The notes beneath the pieces are model-generated. The model was not told the origin of the DNA, searched no databases, and saw only the letters and a program-made list of their open reading frames with translations. A stretch of 38,794 nt of DNA, taken from positions 1 through 38,794 of the forward strand of contig JADHOM010000018.1 in assembly GCA_016778985.1 (NCBI GenBank). Direction: 5' to 3'. The DNA is from Alphaproteobacteria bacterium. GTDB lineage: Bacteria; Pseudomonadota; Alphaproteobacteria; Puniceispirillales; UBA1172. The position numbers were made by a program, and so were the translations under genes. This document shows positions 16,818-25,344 of the stretch, piece after piece (within the stretch, counting starts at the first letter, position 1; the number at the start of each line of letters is the position of its first letter).

Positions 16818-18221
16818 CTATGATTTCTTTTTAGGTCGTGCGATACCCTCAACAACAACTGGATTTGATAACTCAATGTCAAAGCTGACTTTACCAGCAT
16901 AATCATTGATACCATTATACACTTCACAGGCTTTGCTTCGCATAACGCCTATTTCATAAACCAGATTAGCCGTATCTCTGTCCAAAATATTAACATTGTC
17001 AGAGCTCATAAAGGCTAGCATGGTTGTGGCTGTATAGAAGCCAAGCAACTGATGCGTATCAGATACATATTCACCATTCATATCATGCAATGCCTTGAGC
17101 AAATTAAGCCCTTCTTGGTCAAGTTTATTAATCTCTGTCAGACGCTTTTCTATACTGTCTTGAAAGGCGTTGCTGGTGACCATTAATTCGTTAAGCAGGG
17201 TTTCCATGTTTGATTGATTAATAATATCCTGGGCGGCTAGTCGATAGGCCTCAACCTGATCCCCCATACCGATAATGTTACCTAATTCAATAAGCAGATT
17301 GGCACGGCGAATAGCTAAATCAGCAATGTCCTGACGGAAAAGTGTGGCTGTGCTTACACCGCCTGAGTTCATCTGATTGGTCAAATCCGCACGCATTTGC
17401 TGAGCCTGTGTCGCCAGATCAATATAAAGGTCTCTTTGTGGATAGCTGGGATGAAAAACAATCTCATAAAACGTGTTTGACACAATGCTTGAGAAATCAT
17501 CTTTTTGCTTGTAGGCAATCTCATAACTTGGCCGCATCCATGTCGCGGCATTAGTCAGGTTAGGGTTACGATTATAACCGTAATACCAGAATGCCCCTTC
17601 AATATATCGAGAGGCATATTGGCCTTTTTTAGCTGCCGATTTAACAAACTTCTCACCAAGTTTGATATTACCGCCTTGGTTGCCATACATCATATGAATG
17701 ATGCCATAGGCAAATGTCGCGTCTGCAATCCGCTTTTTGGCTTTAGTGTCAAATGAGCTTTTTTCTGATGTTGCCAGCATAATCGCTAAATCTTCAGAGT
17801 TTGGATTATTGATAAAGTTTTCAAATAGCTCTTTGCCTTCAGGGCTATCAAATCCGCCTTTGATTACATTAAAACTAGGTAAAAAGGGAATGGGCGACCG
17901 CGCCGGCGCCTCTAACATCTTGTCAATTTCCGCAACTGACATACCAAAACTTTTTTCCAGCTTCTTAAAATTAGCCTTTTCCAGTTTTTTATAAATATTG
18001 GGTTTTGGCTTCCGCTTACAAATAAAATTTATGGTGCTGTTACTATTGGCAATATCGCTGGCATTTGAAACCAATATCATATGGTTGTTAAAAGCAGAGC
18101 CCTTAAGCATTGACTCATCAATAGCAGGAACCCGCGTATCTGCACTAACAGATGACGCTATAACACCCATACATCCAAGCAAGGCCGCAATACTAGTTAA
18201 GCGATAAAGTGATATAAACAT
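16818..18221 (-). CDS. Exported alpha-helical (TPR/Sel1-like) protein, last gene of the minus-strand operon
   Basis: 467 residues with a Sec signal peptide (ends near ASSVSA). The start is the ATG at 18221 with GAGGA ahead; an in-frame ATG at 18242 lacks a ribosome site. The mature protein is strongly helical. Residues in FAYGIIHMMYGNQGGNIKLG..FVKSAAKKGQYASRYIEGAFWYYGYN look like degenerate Sel1/TPR units, suggesting a scaffold. Two Cys pairs (FICKRK; SKACEVY) may form disulfides. No family recognised. It follows the 262-residue exported protein gene after 72 bases and ends at the bidirectional terminator. Confidence 0.75.
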   Translation of the reverse strand: MFISLYRLTSIAALLGCMGVIASSVSADTRVPAIDESMLKGSAFNNHMILVSNASDIANSNSTINFICKRKPKPNIYKKLEKANFKKLEKSFGMSVAEIDKMLEAPARSPIPFLPSFNVIKGGFDSPEGKELFENFINNPNSEDLAIMLATSEKSSFDTKAKKRIADATFAYGIIHMMYGNQGGNIKLGEKFVKSAAKKGQYASRYIEGAFWYYGYNRNPNLTNAATWMRPSYEIAYKQKDDFSSIVSNTFYEIVFHPSYPQRDLYIDLATQAQQMRADLTNQMNSGGVSTATLFRQDIADLAIRRANLLIELGNIIGMGDQVEAYRLAAQDIINQSNMETLLNELMVTSNAFQDSIEKRLTEINKLDQEGLNLLKALHDMNGEYVSDTHQLLGFYTATTMLAFMSSDNVNILDRDTANLVYEIGVMRSKACEVYNGINDYAGKVSFDIELSNPVVVEGIARPKKKS

Positions 18222-18293
18222 AATAATCCTCAAATTAAGCATTTGTCATATAAAATAATGCTAATTTATAATTTTCAACTCTCATTGAGAGAA

Positions 18294-19082
18294 TTAATTA
18301 CTTTTAAGAGATGTTGTAAAATAAGCGTCTATGGCTTGATCTAATCGGGCTTGATATTCTGCTTGCAACCATTGATCCAATATCGCTGAATGATCTAACT
18401 TTTCATCTAGCGCAAAGGCTTCATCATATTGTTTTTGTTTAATATAAGCTAATGCAAGATAGGCTTTGGCGTCTGAAGTGTAATTCTCATTTATATAATT
18501 TTGCATCCGTGACTGTAAGTTATCATAAGCCGCATTATCATAAAGCTGACGCGCAATCATCATCTCTGCCCGCGCTAAAATAGCGGGACTTACATCATAA
18601 AAATCGATACTGATATTGTCAGAAGCGGCCTTGCATATACTAATAATTGCACCATCATCAGTGCGTTTATAGGTTGTCGTTTGAGCATCCTTTACCTGCC
18701 CTGAGCTTTGCCACATGCTTAACACGGTTTTAATCAGTCGATTATCATCGGTTTTGGCAATTAGGCTCATCCTGACCTGCTCAGCTTCAGGGGCCATCAG
18801 GCGTGATCGACACAGCTGTTCAGCCGCTTGTGACATATTGATTTGGGTTTTAATTGGCACGGCAATGATGGCATATCTAATGGCATCTTTTTCAACAAAA
18901 ATATACGCCTTATCCTGCCCTATCGGCGCTATTGTCTGCTCAGCAAACAACATTGCCAAGCCATCATTATCAGCGATTAGATTAGTAATCGCCGTTTTGG
19001 CAGAGGTAATATCACTCGCGGCGATAGGCCTGACCATCAATAAAATAATAGCCAGCCCTATCAGGAAAAAACGCTGCCACAT
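18294..19082 (-). CDS. Exported protein of unknown function with C-terminal helical repeats
   Basis: 262 residues with a Sec signal peptide (hydrophobic run ending RPIAAS). The N-terminal half is mixed alpha/beta with two Cys (QLCRSR; SICKAA) that could pair. The C-terminal third (MIARQLYDNAAYDNLQSRMQ..., DAKAYLALAYIKQKQYDEAFAL) has the look of TPR helices. No family recognised. Its ATG lies two bases after the stop of the 442-residue gene with no clear Shine-Dalgarno sequence, so it is probably translated by coupling. Confidence 0.72.
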   Translation of the reverse strand: MWQRFFLIGLAIILLMVRPIAASDITSAKTAITNLIADNDGLAMLFAEQTIAPIGQDKAYIFVEKDAIRYAIIAVPIKTQINMSQAAEQLCRSRLMAPEAEQVRMSLIAKTDDNRLIKTVLSMWQSSGQVKDAQTTTYKRTDDGAIISICKAASDNISIDFYDVSPAILARAEMMIARQLYDNAAYDNLQSRMQNYINENYTSDAKAYLALAYIKQKQYDEAFALDEKLDHSAILDQWLQAEYQARLDQAIDAYFTTSLKSN

Positions 19083-19084
19083 GA

Positions 19085-20413
19085 TCAGAAATCGTTACTA
19101 TCCGATACCTGACCGCTTGGGCCTTGAGGGTTTACCCCATTATCCGAAACACCGCCATCCATTGTCATGGTCGAGCTATTATTTGACGATGAGATTGATG
19201 GTGCTAGTGGTGCTTTATCAATAGCATTAATGGCATTATTGTTTTCTATGGCGGTGCCTTGGGCAATGGCTTGGGCGGATTGCGAATAGACGGCGATAGA
19301 AAAATACCAGTTGCCGTCAGCAGAGATAAAACCCTTGGTCTGCACGCCTTCAGGCAATTGGCCACCTGCAATGGATTGATAGTTGTTATTCATGCTAATG
19401 GTATTTAGAAAGCTCTGGCGTTCCTGGTCATACACTTCTGGATCACCATAATTACCTTGATCATCGACAGGGATGGTGAACTGCTCGACTTGTTCAATCT
19501 GGCTTTCATCAAAGCCGCCTTGCCAATACACATCATCACCACGCAGAAAAGCGATAAGCGCATTACGGGCACGCATGCCCGATTGATCACGCGATAATTT
19601 CTTCAATTTTTTTGCGACCGTGCTATTGCTGTTCTTGCGTATAATAGAACTGCCAAAACCGATGACAATTTGCTCACCAGTCTGTGGATGCGTGATTAGC
19701 TTTGCGCCCATTGGCGGCGTTGCATAATTCATAATCTCATTCATAACATGCGAGAAAGCGGCGTTAGGATCAGTGGTGCTAATAACCGCTGGATTTAAGC
19801 GCAGAAATGCATTCCGCGTTTTAGTGCTTGTCGCAATAGAGATTGAGACTTCACGATCATTAACATTGTCATTAACATCATAAACCACGTAAGCGGCAAG
19901 CATTCCTGATACCGCTTCGCCGCATATTTCATTTGAATTGCGGCTAGTATTGGCAGCCCCCTCTACGCCGCTATCAATGGCAACCAGATCACTTTCAAGA
20001 ACATTACTACACGTATTCTGGATAGGCTGAATATTAGCAATGAGCTGTTTTTTGGCTTCCATATATGCCTCAGCATAAGCCCCACGCTTTGACAATAAGG
20101 TGGCATTAGGATTTTCATAAATGGTATAAGAGGCGCTAGCACTGGAAATCGTGCCAAGCCCGGTTTTTGTTGAAACGATGCGAATACCGCCATCATCTTC
20201 TATCATATCATTGGCGTAATTCATGCCGTCCTGCATAGTATCAGCATGGACAGTATCTCCATCAACAATAGCACCGCGGACAGACGTATCACCGCCTTGC
20301 ACGGGTGGGATAAAATCGTTCAGGTCAATAGATTGGGCTTGCGCCGGCACGATACCAAGACTTAATGGCAGCAGACAGGCTGACAGTAAATAGCGATACA
20401 TTCTAGTTGTCAT
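19085..20413 (-). CDS. Exported LPP20/CsgG-like protein
   Basis: 442 residues with a Sec signal peptide ending VPAQAQS. Two helical stretches of the kind found in LPP20/FlgP-like domains are visible (LLSKRGAYAEAYMEAKKQLIA, and MRARNALIAFLRGDDVYW), each followed by beta-rich sequence. The last 60 residues are Ser/Asn/Asp-rich and probably disordered. No cysteine lipobox, so it should be periplasmic or surface-exposed rather than lipidated. The FlgT-like gene directly upstream ends in GAG GAG TAA, whose codons form the ribosome site of this gene. Similarity is by pattern only. Confidence 0.7.
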   Translation of the reverse strand: MTTRMYRYLLSACLLPLSLGIVPAQAQSIDLNDFIPPVQGGDTSVRGAIVDGDTVHADTMQDGMNYANDMIEDDGGIRIVSTKTGLGTISSASASYTIYENPNATLLSKRGAYAEAYMEAKKQLIANIQPIQNTCSNVLESDLVAIDSGVEGAANTSRNSNEICGEAVSGMLAAYVVYDVNDNVNDREVSISIATSTKTRNAFLRLNPAVISTTDPNAAFSHVMNEIMNYATPPMGAKLITHPQTGEQIVIGFGSSIIRKNSNSTVAKKLKKLSRDQSGMRARNALIAFLRGDDVYWQGGFDESQIEQVEQFTIPVDDQGNYGDPEVYDQERQSFLNTISMNNNYQSIAGGQLPEGVQTKGFISADGNWYFSIAVYSQSAQAIAQGTAIENNNAINAIDKAPLAPSISSSNNSSTMTMDGGVSDNGVNPQGPSGQVSDSNDF

Positions 20414-20416
20414 AGT

Positions 20417-21742
20417 TTACTCCTCAAAAAAATTACTTTTTTGATCCTCTATTTTTGCCTTAGCATCATTCATTTTTTGGTCAGCGTCTGCTGCTTCAGC
20501 CAGAGGATCAGGATAAATAGGCCGCAATAATAAAGCTGCTTCTGCATTGATATTCATATCTAATGCGATAATTTCTGCCATTGATTGTTTTGACTGAACA
20601 TCGGTAATACGCACCTTGCCAATGGTTGTTTCCTTGCGCCCAATACTTTCTTTCGTATAAGGGTCTGCTAACCGCTCACCCAATATTACCAGATGATATT
20701 CGCCAGCTAGTTTCATGGTCTCACCGCCCTGACCAATCGTTAGCGATTTACCATTAATAGCAACAACACGCGCCGGATAAATGGCGTTGCTTATAAACTG
20801 TCCCAAGTGAAAGGAGACATGCTCATCAAGGGCGGTTTCCGCTGGGTTAACTTGAAAACTTCGGCTTTTTGCATATTTAATTTGTGAGGTAGCAACATCA
20901 ACAATCCGAACGGAGACTTCGGCAATATCTCTAACCTCACGCTTGATGGTTGTCGTGCCTAATAACTGGCGATCATTAATCACTCTACCATGCTGGTAAA
21001 CCGTCAGAATAACCAGATAATCACTGCCAACTCTTTGCCCTAAGCGAGCCAGTTCAGCTGTCGCCATGCCGCCACCCGCAATCAGATTAAGCTCATCTTG
21101 TGTATCTGCGAGCATTTGCCGATCTAGCATGGCAAAACGGCGTGTTTGTGTCAGGTAATCTTCCACCTTGCGGCGAAGTGATCTGGCAAATCTAATCGCT
21201 TCAGGATCAGCGGCAATGCTATTATCCAAATACGGATCAATGACAGACATGCGGAGCCTGTTAAGTTGCTTTGAGGCCGCATACTTAGCGACTTTAACCT
21301 TTAAGACCACCTCAATATAATTATCAAAATCAGGTCGCAGGCGCGAGGAGACAATCTCAAAGCTTTCAATCTGCCCAGATGTGGCCGTGGCGATATCTTC
21401 TATAAACTCTGATGATGACGCAAACTCTGAATATTGGTCTGTGTCGATGACCTGTGTCGAGAGCCTAGAGATCGTCTGTGCAGATATGTCCATCCCGTTT
21501 ATCTGACCAATGGCAATTTTAAGACCATCCAGAATTGCATCACGTTGCGTAGGGCCTAGCCCCTCTGCCCTCACCTCAACCAGCTTTATGCTAGCTGATG
21601 CCTGAGGCAGTAAAACAGCCATAGTTAGAGCAACGGCGATAACGGAAACAGGCAGTTTTGTTATGCCGCCACGCCTCACTAAAACCCTATACATGATGGC
21701 AAAAAAGCGGGCAGTAATAATATCAAAGACACGTATCATCAT
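20417..21742 (-). CDS. FlgT-like three-domain secreted protein (TolB/CsgG superfamily)
   Basis: 441 residues; start ATG 21742 (AAGGA ahead; an upstream TTG is less likely). A long N-region precedes a hydrophobic helix ending PQASAS. The mature protein follows the plan of Vibrio FlgT: an N-terminal alpha/beta domain (VRAEGLGPTQRDAILDGLKI... SGQIESFEIVS... YIEVVLKVKVAKY), a TolB/CsgG-like middle domain (RRFAMLDRQMLAD, LGQRVGSDYLVILTVY, VSVRIVDVATSQIKYAKS), and a C-terminal SH3-like beta domain (INGKSLTIGQG, YHLVILGERLADPYTKES, IGKVRITDVQSKQSMAEI). FlgT builds an outer ring around the flagellar motor, but no flagellar genes occur here. Second gene of the operon. Confidence 0.72.
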   Translation of the reverse strand: MMIRVFDIITARFFAIMYRVLVRRGGITKLPVSVIAVALTMAVLLPQASASIKLVEVRAEGLGPTQRDAILDGLKIAIGQINGMDISAQTISRLSTQVIDTDQYSEFASSSEFIEDIATATSGQIESFEIVSSRLRPDFDNYIEVVLKVKVAKYAASKQLNRLRMSVIDPYLDNSIAADPEAIRFARSLRRKVEDYLTQTRRFAMLDRQMLADTQDELNLIAGGGMATAELARLGQRVGSDYLVILTVYQHGRVINDRQLLGTTTIKREVRDIAEVSVRIVDVATSQIKYAKSRSFQVNPAETALDEHVSFHLGQFISNAIYPARVVAINGKSLTIGQGGETMKLAGEYHLVILGERLADPYTKESIGRKETTIGKVRITDVQSKQSMAEIIALDMNINAEAALLLRPIYPDPLAEAADADQKMNDAKAKIEDQKSNFFEE

Positions 21743-21765
21743 TGATTTCCTTCTCAAAAGGCGTT

Positions 21766-22926
21766 CTACCTAATGCCATTCGCATCAAGAACATTCGCCA
21801 ATTCAATAGCGGTTTTCGTGCCAACATTAGCAATAGCGTTTCGGATAGCGGTAGCTTCATCACTGCCACCATCGTTCTGCTGGACAGGGCCAAATGCAGC
21901 AATTGTGAAAGGGATACCATCACGCAGGTCTATAATCTCACCAGTGACAGATACAGCAACCGAATACCCACTAACCGTCGATGGTTTTGGGATGCCAATA
22001 TCAATGGTTCCGATAGCCATCAGTTCCATCCGGCAGTCCAAGGCGGCGGTTTCAACAGAAATCAAATTTTCCATCGACATAACCCCGTTCATGGCAATAT
22101 CTTTTTCAATATCACGAGGGTTAACGCCGCCACATCTGGCCGCGACATAATCATATTGTGTTGGCCGGAAATTATTTTGGGTCAGCCCTTGTTTTATGCT
22201 CACGCCAAAAACAGCATTAATCTTATCATTTACTGATATCTGGGTCGTGCCCAAGGTTGAAACATTGCCGCCAGTGGTAACGCTTCCCGATGACTTTGAT
22301 TGGGTCATGCTCTCGGTAAGTGTGCTTTCAACTGTATTCGTTCCATCCGATTGATAAGTATTGTCCAAGGTATTTAATGACTTGGTAGAGCTCCTGTCAT
22401 CAACGGAAGGAGCAAAGGCTTGCAAGGTGCTATTTTGCTGATATGTTGCCTGACTGGTCGTGAACAGCCACATCATGCGAATACCGCGGCCGCCAACTGT
22501 CCCCGCCTGCTGTGCGAATAATGCATCAACTAGGTTAGTTTTAACGCGGATAACAATTCTTCCATCAAGGACATTCTTTTTACTTTTGTTTGGGTTATGC
22601 TCAAAACCAACGACAGATACATATTTAGCCAAGTCCATCACAATCATATCTTTTTTGGCCAAATATTGCTGTAATCTGCCCGGGTTCATACAGCCGGAAA
22701 CATATTCCTCCCACGCCGCTTTAATCGCCATTTGCTGTAATTCAGCGATATCCTCATCCTGAGGCTTTGTCGATAAAAACTTAGGTGTGTATTTCATAGA
22801 TACTTCCGCAGATGCTTCTGTGATACTGCCACAAGTCGCATCACTTGCCGCGGTGTTGACATAACACATACTTATGAAAGCCGCCGATATGACTATATAT
22901 AAACGTGATAGGGATATATGCTGCAT
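21766..22926 (-). CDS. Exported TolB/FlgT-like protein, first full gene of the operon
   Basis: 386 residues with a Sec signal peptide (ends near VNTAAS). An N-terminal alpha/beta domain (MAIKAAWEEYVSGCM... VLDGRIVIRVKTNLVDALFAQ) is followed by a Ser/Thr/Asn/Gln-rich linker (about 160-225) and a C-terminal domain with the TolB/CsgG-like pattern GYSVAVSVTGEIIDLRDG then ATAIRNAIANVGTKTAIELANVL. Four Cys in the mature part suggest disulfides. AGAGG precedes the ATG. It may be coupled to a 19-codon leader ORF. Function unknown; one of a group of related secreted folds in the cluster. Confidence 0.72.
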   Translation of the reverse strand: MQHISLSRLYIVISAAFISMCYVNTAASDATCGSITEASAEVSMKYTPKFLSTKPQDEDIAELQQMAIKAAWEEYVSGCMNPGRLQQYLAKKDMIVMDLAKYVSVVGFEHNPNKSKKNVLDGRIVIRVKTNLVDALFAQQAGTVGGRGIRMMWLFTTSQATYQQNSTLQAFAPSVDDRSSTKSLNTLDNTYQSDGTNTVESTLTESMTQSKSSGSVTTGGNVSTLGTTQISVNDKINAVFGVSIKQGLTQNNFRPTQYDYVAARCGGVNPRDIEKDIAMNGVMSMENLISVETAALDCRMELMAIGTIDIGIPKPSTVSGYSVAVSVTGEIIDLRDGIPFTIAAFGPVQQNDGGSDEATAIRNAIANVGTKTAIELANVLDANGIR

Positions 22927-22985
22927 TATAACCTCTTTTGGTAATTCAAATATGTAATGGACAATTTTGGCTCAAAATATTTCAT
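22926..22985 (-). CDS. Possible 19-codon leader ORF
   Basis: AGGAG, three bases, ATG (22985) opens a frame of 19 codons (MKYFEPKLSITYLNYQKRL) whose TAA overlaps the ATG of the 386-residue gene (TAATG). The arrangement is that of a translationally coupled leader peptide. Length and the short Shine-Dalgarno spacing leave chance as an alternative. Confidence 0.3.
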   Translation of the reverse strand: MKYFEPKLSITYLNYQKRL

Positions 22986-23071
22986 TAACTCCTATAATAA
23001 ATTAGTTAATACTTATAAACTTCAATTGTTTGGATTAAATTAAAAGCCAAACACCTGTTAAGGAATTGAAA
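22986..23071. promoter_or_regulatory. Divergent promoter region at the centre of the envelope cluster
   Basis: Very AT-rich DNA separating two operons of exported proteins. A perfect TATAAT at 22993-22998 on the plus strand would give a leader of about 65 bases, but no good -35 lies 16-18 bases upstream. AAGGA at 23060-23064 is the ribosome site of the plus-strand gene. TTAA words occur here but not with CtrA spacing. Confidence 0.45.
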
Positions 23072-23893
23072 ATGAAAACGTTTATTATTGGATTGTTAGG
23101 AAGTATATTTCTTAGCCTTAGCCATGCACAAGCTTTAGACAGTATTTTACTTGCCCCTGCAAGCACAAAAAACATGCCAGTTCAACGTCTTCATTATGAA
23201 TTTGAAGCAGCGTTACTGGATATTGGCGTTAGTGTAAAAAGCAGAATGTTTATCGAAAATGAATTAGAGCAGTCGTTAAACAATACCAGCATTACAGATA
23301 TTATAAAAATAGCTCGGCCCTATGCTGTGAGCATGCCCGACCATCTGATCCTAGTTCAGGTTGGATTGATCGAAAACAACTCCCCTTACCCTGACCCGTA
23401 TCTGAAAGCCATAGACATGAAAACGGGTGAAATTGTTGCCCAATCCACAACATTGCCCTTGCTGGATGCTAATTCAAATAGCATTGCCGCCGCCGCCGCT
23501 GCTCTGGCACGAAGCCTGGAAAAACGTCTAGATAAGGCGGGGTATGAAATGCATATCTCAGACATTAAACCGTGGGGCGGCAAGGCGCATCTGCTAAGGC
23601 TTTCTTTTGAAGGGTTTGATGGCTGTGAGCAAGAAGCCGCCATTCAGATTATTGAAGATGAGTTTCCTGGTATCGTCAATATTGACCTAGAAAAAGCACC
23701 AAATCATAACTATGCGATTTATCAAGTTAATACCACTGCCCAAACTCAACGCATCCGCAAATGGCTTCAGCTAATGATGGTGGAAACAGGATTACGACTT
23801 GGCACGGATTACAATATTTACGTTAATAATCAGACTATTAGAATCAAGAAGCCTGATGTAGTTGAAACATTCTGGTTTCAATGTGGCTTTTAA
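23072..23893 (+). CDS. Exported TolB/CsgG-like protein, paralog 1
   Basis: 273 residues. The ATG at 23072 is chosen because AAGGA lies seven bases ahead; an in-frame TTG two codons earlier sits too close. Sec signal peptide ends near HAQA. The N-terminal domain (DSILLAPASTKNMPVQRLHYEFEAAL, DHLILVQVGLIEN, LKAIDMKTGEIVAQST, AAAAAALARSLEKRL) has the TolB-like layout in which a shallow alpha/beta fold ends in a helix. The C-terminal domain (LLRLSFEGFDGCEQEAAIQII, DEFPGIVNI, TQRIRKWLQLMMVETGL) also occurs in the next protein. Function unknown. First gene of the plus-strand operon, 28 bases before its paralog. Confidence 0.72.
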   Translation: MKTFIIGLLGSIFLSLSHAQALDSILLAPASTKNMPVQRLHYEFEAALLDIGVSVKSRMFIENELEQSLNNTSITDIIKIARPYAVSMPDHLILVQVGLIENNSPYPDPYLKAIDMKTGEIVAQSTTLPLLDANSNSIAAAAAALARSLEKRLDKAGYEMHISDIKPWGGKAHLLRLSFEGFDGCEQEAAIQIIEDEFPGIVNIDLEKAPNHNYAIYQVNTTAQTQRIRKWLQLMMVETGLRLGTDYNIYVNNQTIRIKKPDVVETFWFQCGF

Positions 23894-23921
23894 CACTGAT
23901 CTGAAGAGATAAGGTATAAAC

Positions 23922-24824
23922 ATGTCTATTCATTCATTTTCAAAGTCTTTATTGGCCATAGCCCTGATCATCATGGCAACATTTTCAGCGATGAGCCATA
24001 CGGCGTTAGCAAATAGCCTTGTTGTGTTTTCCGAAACCCCAGCAAGCTATCCTTGGGTCAGCCAAAAAGCCACCGACATCATGGCATCACGGTTTAGCAA
24101 AGCTGGATATATGGTGACTGACAAAACCAGCGTCTTAACCAAGATTGGTCAGCCCCTAAATGCTAATCGCCAAGCCATCCTTGAGGCCTCCTCAGCGATC
24201 AGGGCGACCATTGGCAACGGGTTCATCATTTTTGTTGATTATGAAGAATGGATTGAACCGAATAGCCGTCAGCTATCCATGCGCCTAGCCGCCCAAATCT
24301 ATACGACCAGCAATGGCTTTGTTGCGAACTGGGTTGAACCTAGCCAAGTCATCCTCATGCCAGAGAATTGCAATCAGATTTGTCTAGATGGGCTGCTATT
24401 GCCTGAACTAGAGGCACAGGCAGATAGTCTGGCTAGCAACATTATCCAGGTATTAAAACGCCCAACCGGATCAACGGCCGGATCATCAGATGGTGAGGCA
24501 ATACCAATTCAGATTTTTAAAGTGGAAATGATTGATCTTGATAACGAAGAAATGCTTGAGCTGATGGATTTAATGGAACATGAATTCCCTGGCTTTATTG
24601 CAATTACCCAAACCGAGTCGAGGGCGCCAAGGCTCCGCTTTTCCTATCACACCACGGTATCAGCACAAAAGCTGAATGAATGGCTACGGGTTAGCCTGAT
24701 GGAAATAGGCATTGATCCAGATGATGATGCAGCGCTGCAAGTCCAATCCGATTTCATCAGCATTAAACGCTATGACAGCATTGAAAGTCGCGGTAGTGCT
24801 GGCAACACGCTTAAATTCAATTAA
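23922..24824 (+). CDS. Exported TolB/CsgG-like protein, paralog 2
   Basis: 300 residues with a Sec signal peptide ending HTALANS. It repeats the plan of the preceding protein: TolB-like N-domain (SLVVFSETPASYPWVSQKATDIM, GFIIFVDYEEW, LAAQIYTTSNGFVANWVEPS, LEAQADSLASNIIQVL) and a C-terminal domain with VEMIDLDNEEMLELMDLME, HEFPGFIAI, AQKLNEWLRVSLMEIGI. The shared pattern E.EFPG...WL...+.E.G shows tandem duplication followed by strong divergence. One likely disulfide (ENCNQICLDG). AAGG precedes the ATG. Function unknown. Confidence 0.72.
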   Translation: MSIHSFSKSLLAIALIIMATFSAMSHTALANSLVVFSETPASYPWVSQKATDIMASRFSKAGYMVTDKTSVLTKIGQPLNANRQAILEASSAIRATIGNGFIIFVDYEEWIEPNSRQLSMRLAAQIYTTSNGFVANWVEPSQVILMPENCNQICLDGLLLPELEAQADSLASNIIQVLKRPTGSTAGSSDGEAIPIQIFKVEMIDLDNEEMLELMDLMEHEFPGFIAITQTESRAPRLRFSYHTTVSAQKLNEWLRVSLMEIGIDPDDDAALQVQSDFISIKRYDSIESRGSAGNTLKFN

Positions 24825-24914
24825 ATCGTCGGGTTAAGCATCATTTTATGAAAAAATAGGTCAGATTTTCCCATTTAACATATGAACACATCATATTGTT
24901 AGACGGAGTGATTG

Positions 24915-25310
24915 ATGATTTCAGATGATGCCAACCCCCTTGCCGAAGTTGCCTTTGCGCTAGCCATGGCGTTTTTCAGTCTTATGGTTTTGATGCTCTT
25001 CGCCATTGTTCATCAGCCTGAAGCGGTAGCGCCGGATAGTATTGCGGTATCGTCATCCGTCTCAGCAGAGATACCTGAACAAACACAACCGCAATTTCTG
25101 CTGTTTCATCCAAATGGATATTTTGATGAAAATCTGGCCAGTGTTAACCCAGAAACCCTCGATCCATCGCGACCAGTGTTATTAGCTGTTGAAGATAGCA
25201 TCGCCATATCAGATGTCATGGCATTCAAACAATCATATGCCAATTTAGATATTCAGATATCAGCACTGCCTAGTGAGTTAGCAGCTGTTCTGTCAGCCAA
25301 ACGTAATTAG
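24915..25310 (+). CDS. ExbD/TolR-like membrane protein
   Basis: 131 residues. The start is the ATG at 24915 (GGAG six bases ahead). One N-terminal membrane helix, PLAEVAFALAMAFFSLMVLM, lines up with the ExbD/TolR helix pattern PLIDVMLVLLIIFM, and the essential proton-carrying Asp is replaced by Glu11. The periplasmic part has the ExbD-type order FLLFHPNGYFDE (beta, dG), RPVLLAVEDSIAISDVMAFKQ (strand then helix), NLDIQISAL. ExbD/TolR proteins pair with ExbB/TolQ to convert proton flow into force; the candidate partner is the 31764-32327 gene. Identity is by pattern, with low raw similarity. Confidence 0.65.
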   Translation: MISDDANPLAEVAFALAMAFFSLMVLMLFAIVHQPEAVAPDSIAVSSSVSAEIPEQTQPQFLLFHPNGYFDENLASVNPETLDPSRPVLLAVEDSIAISDVMAFKQSYANLDIQISALPSELAAVLSAKRN

Positions 25311-25344
25311 TTAGCAATAATGAGAAATGAATGAGGAATTAATT

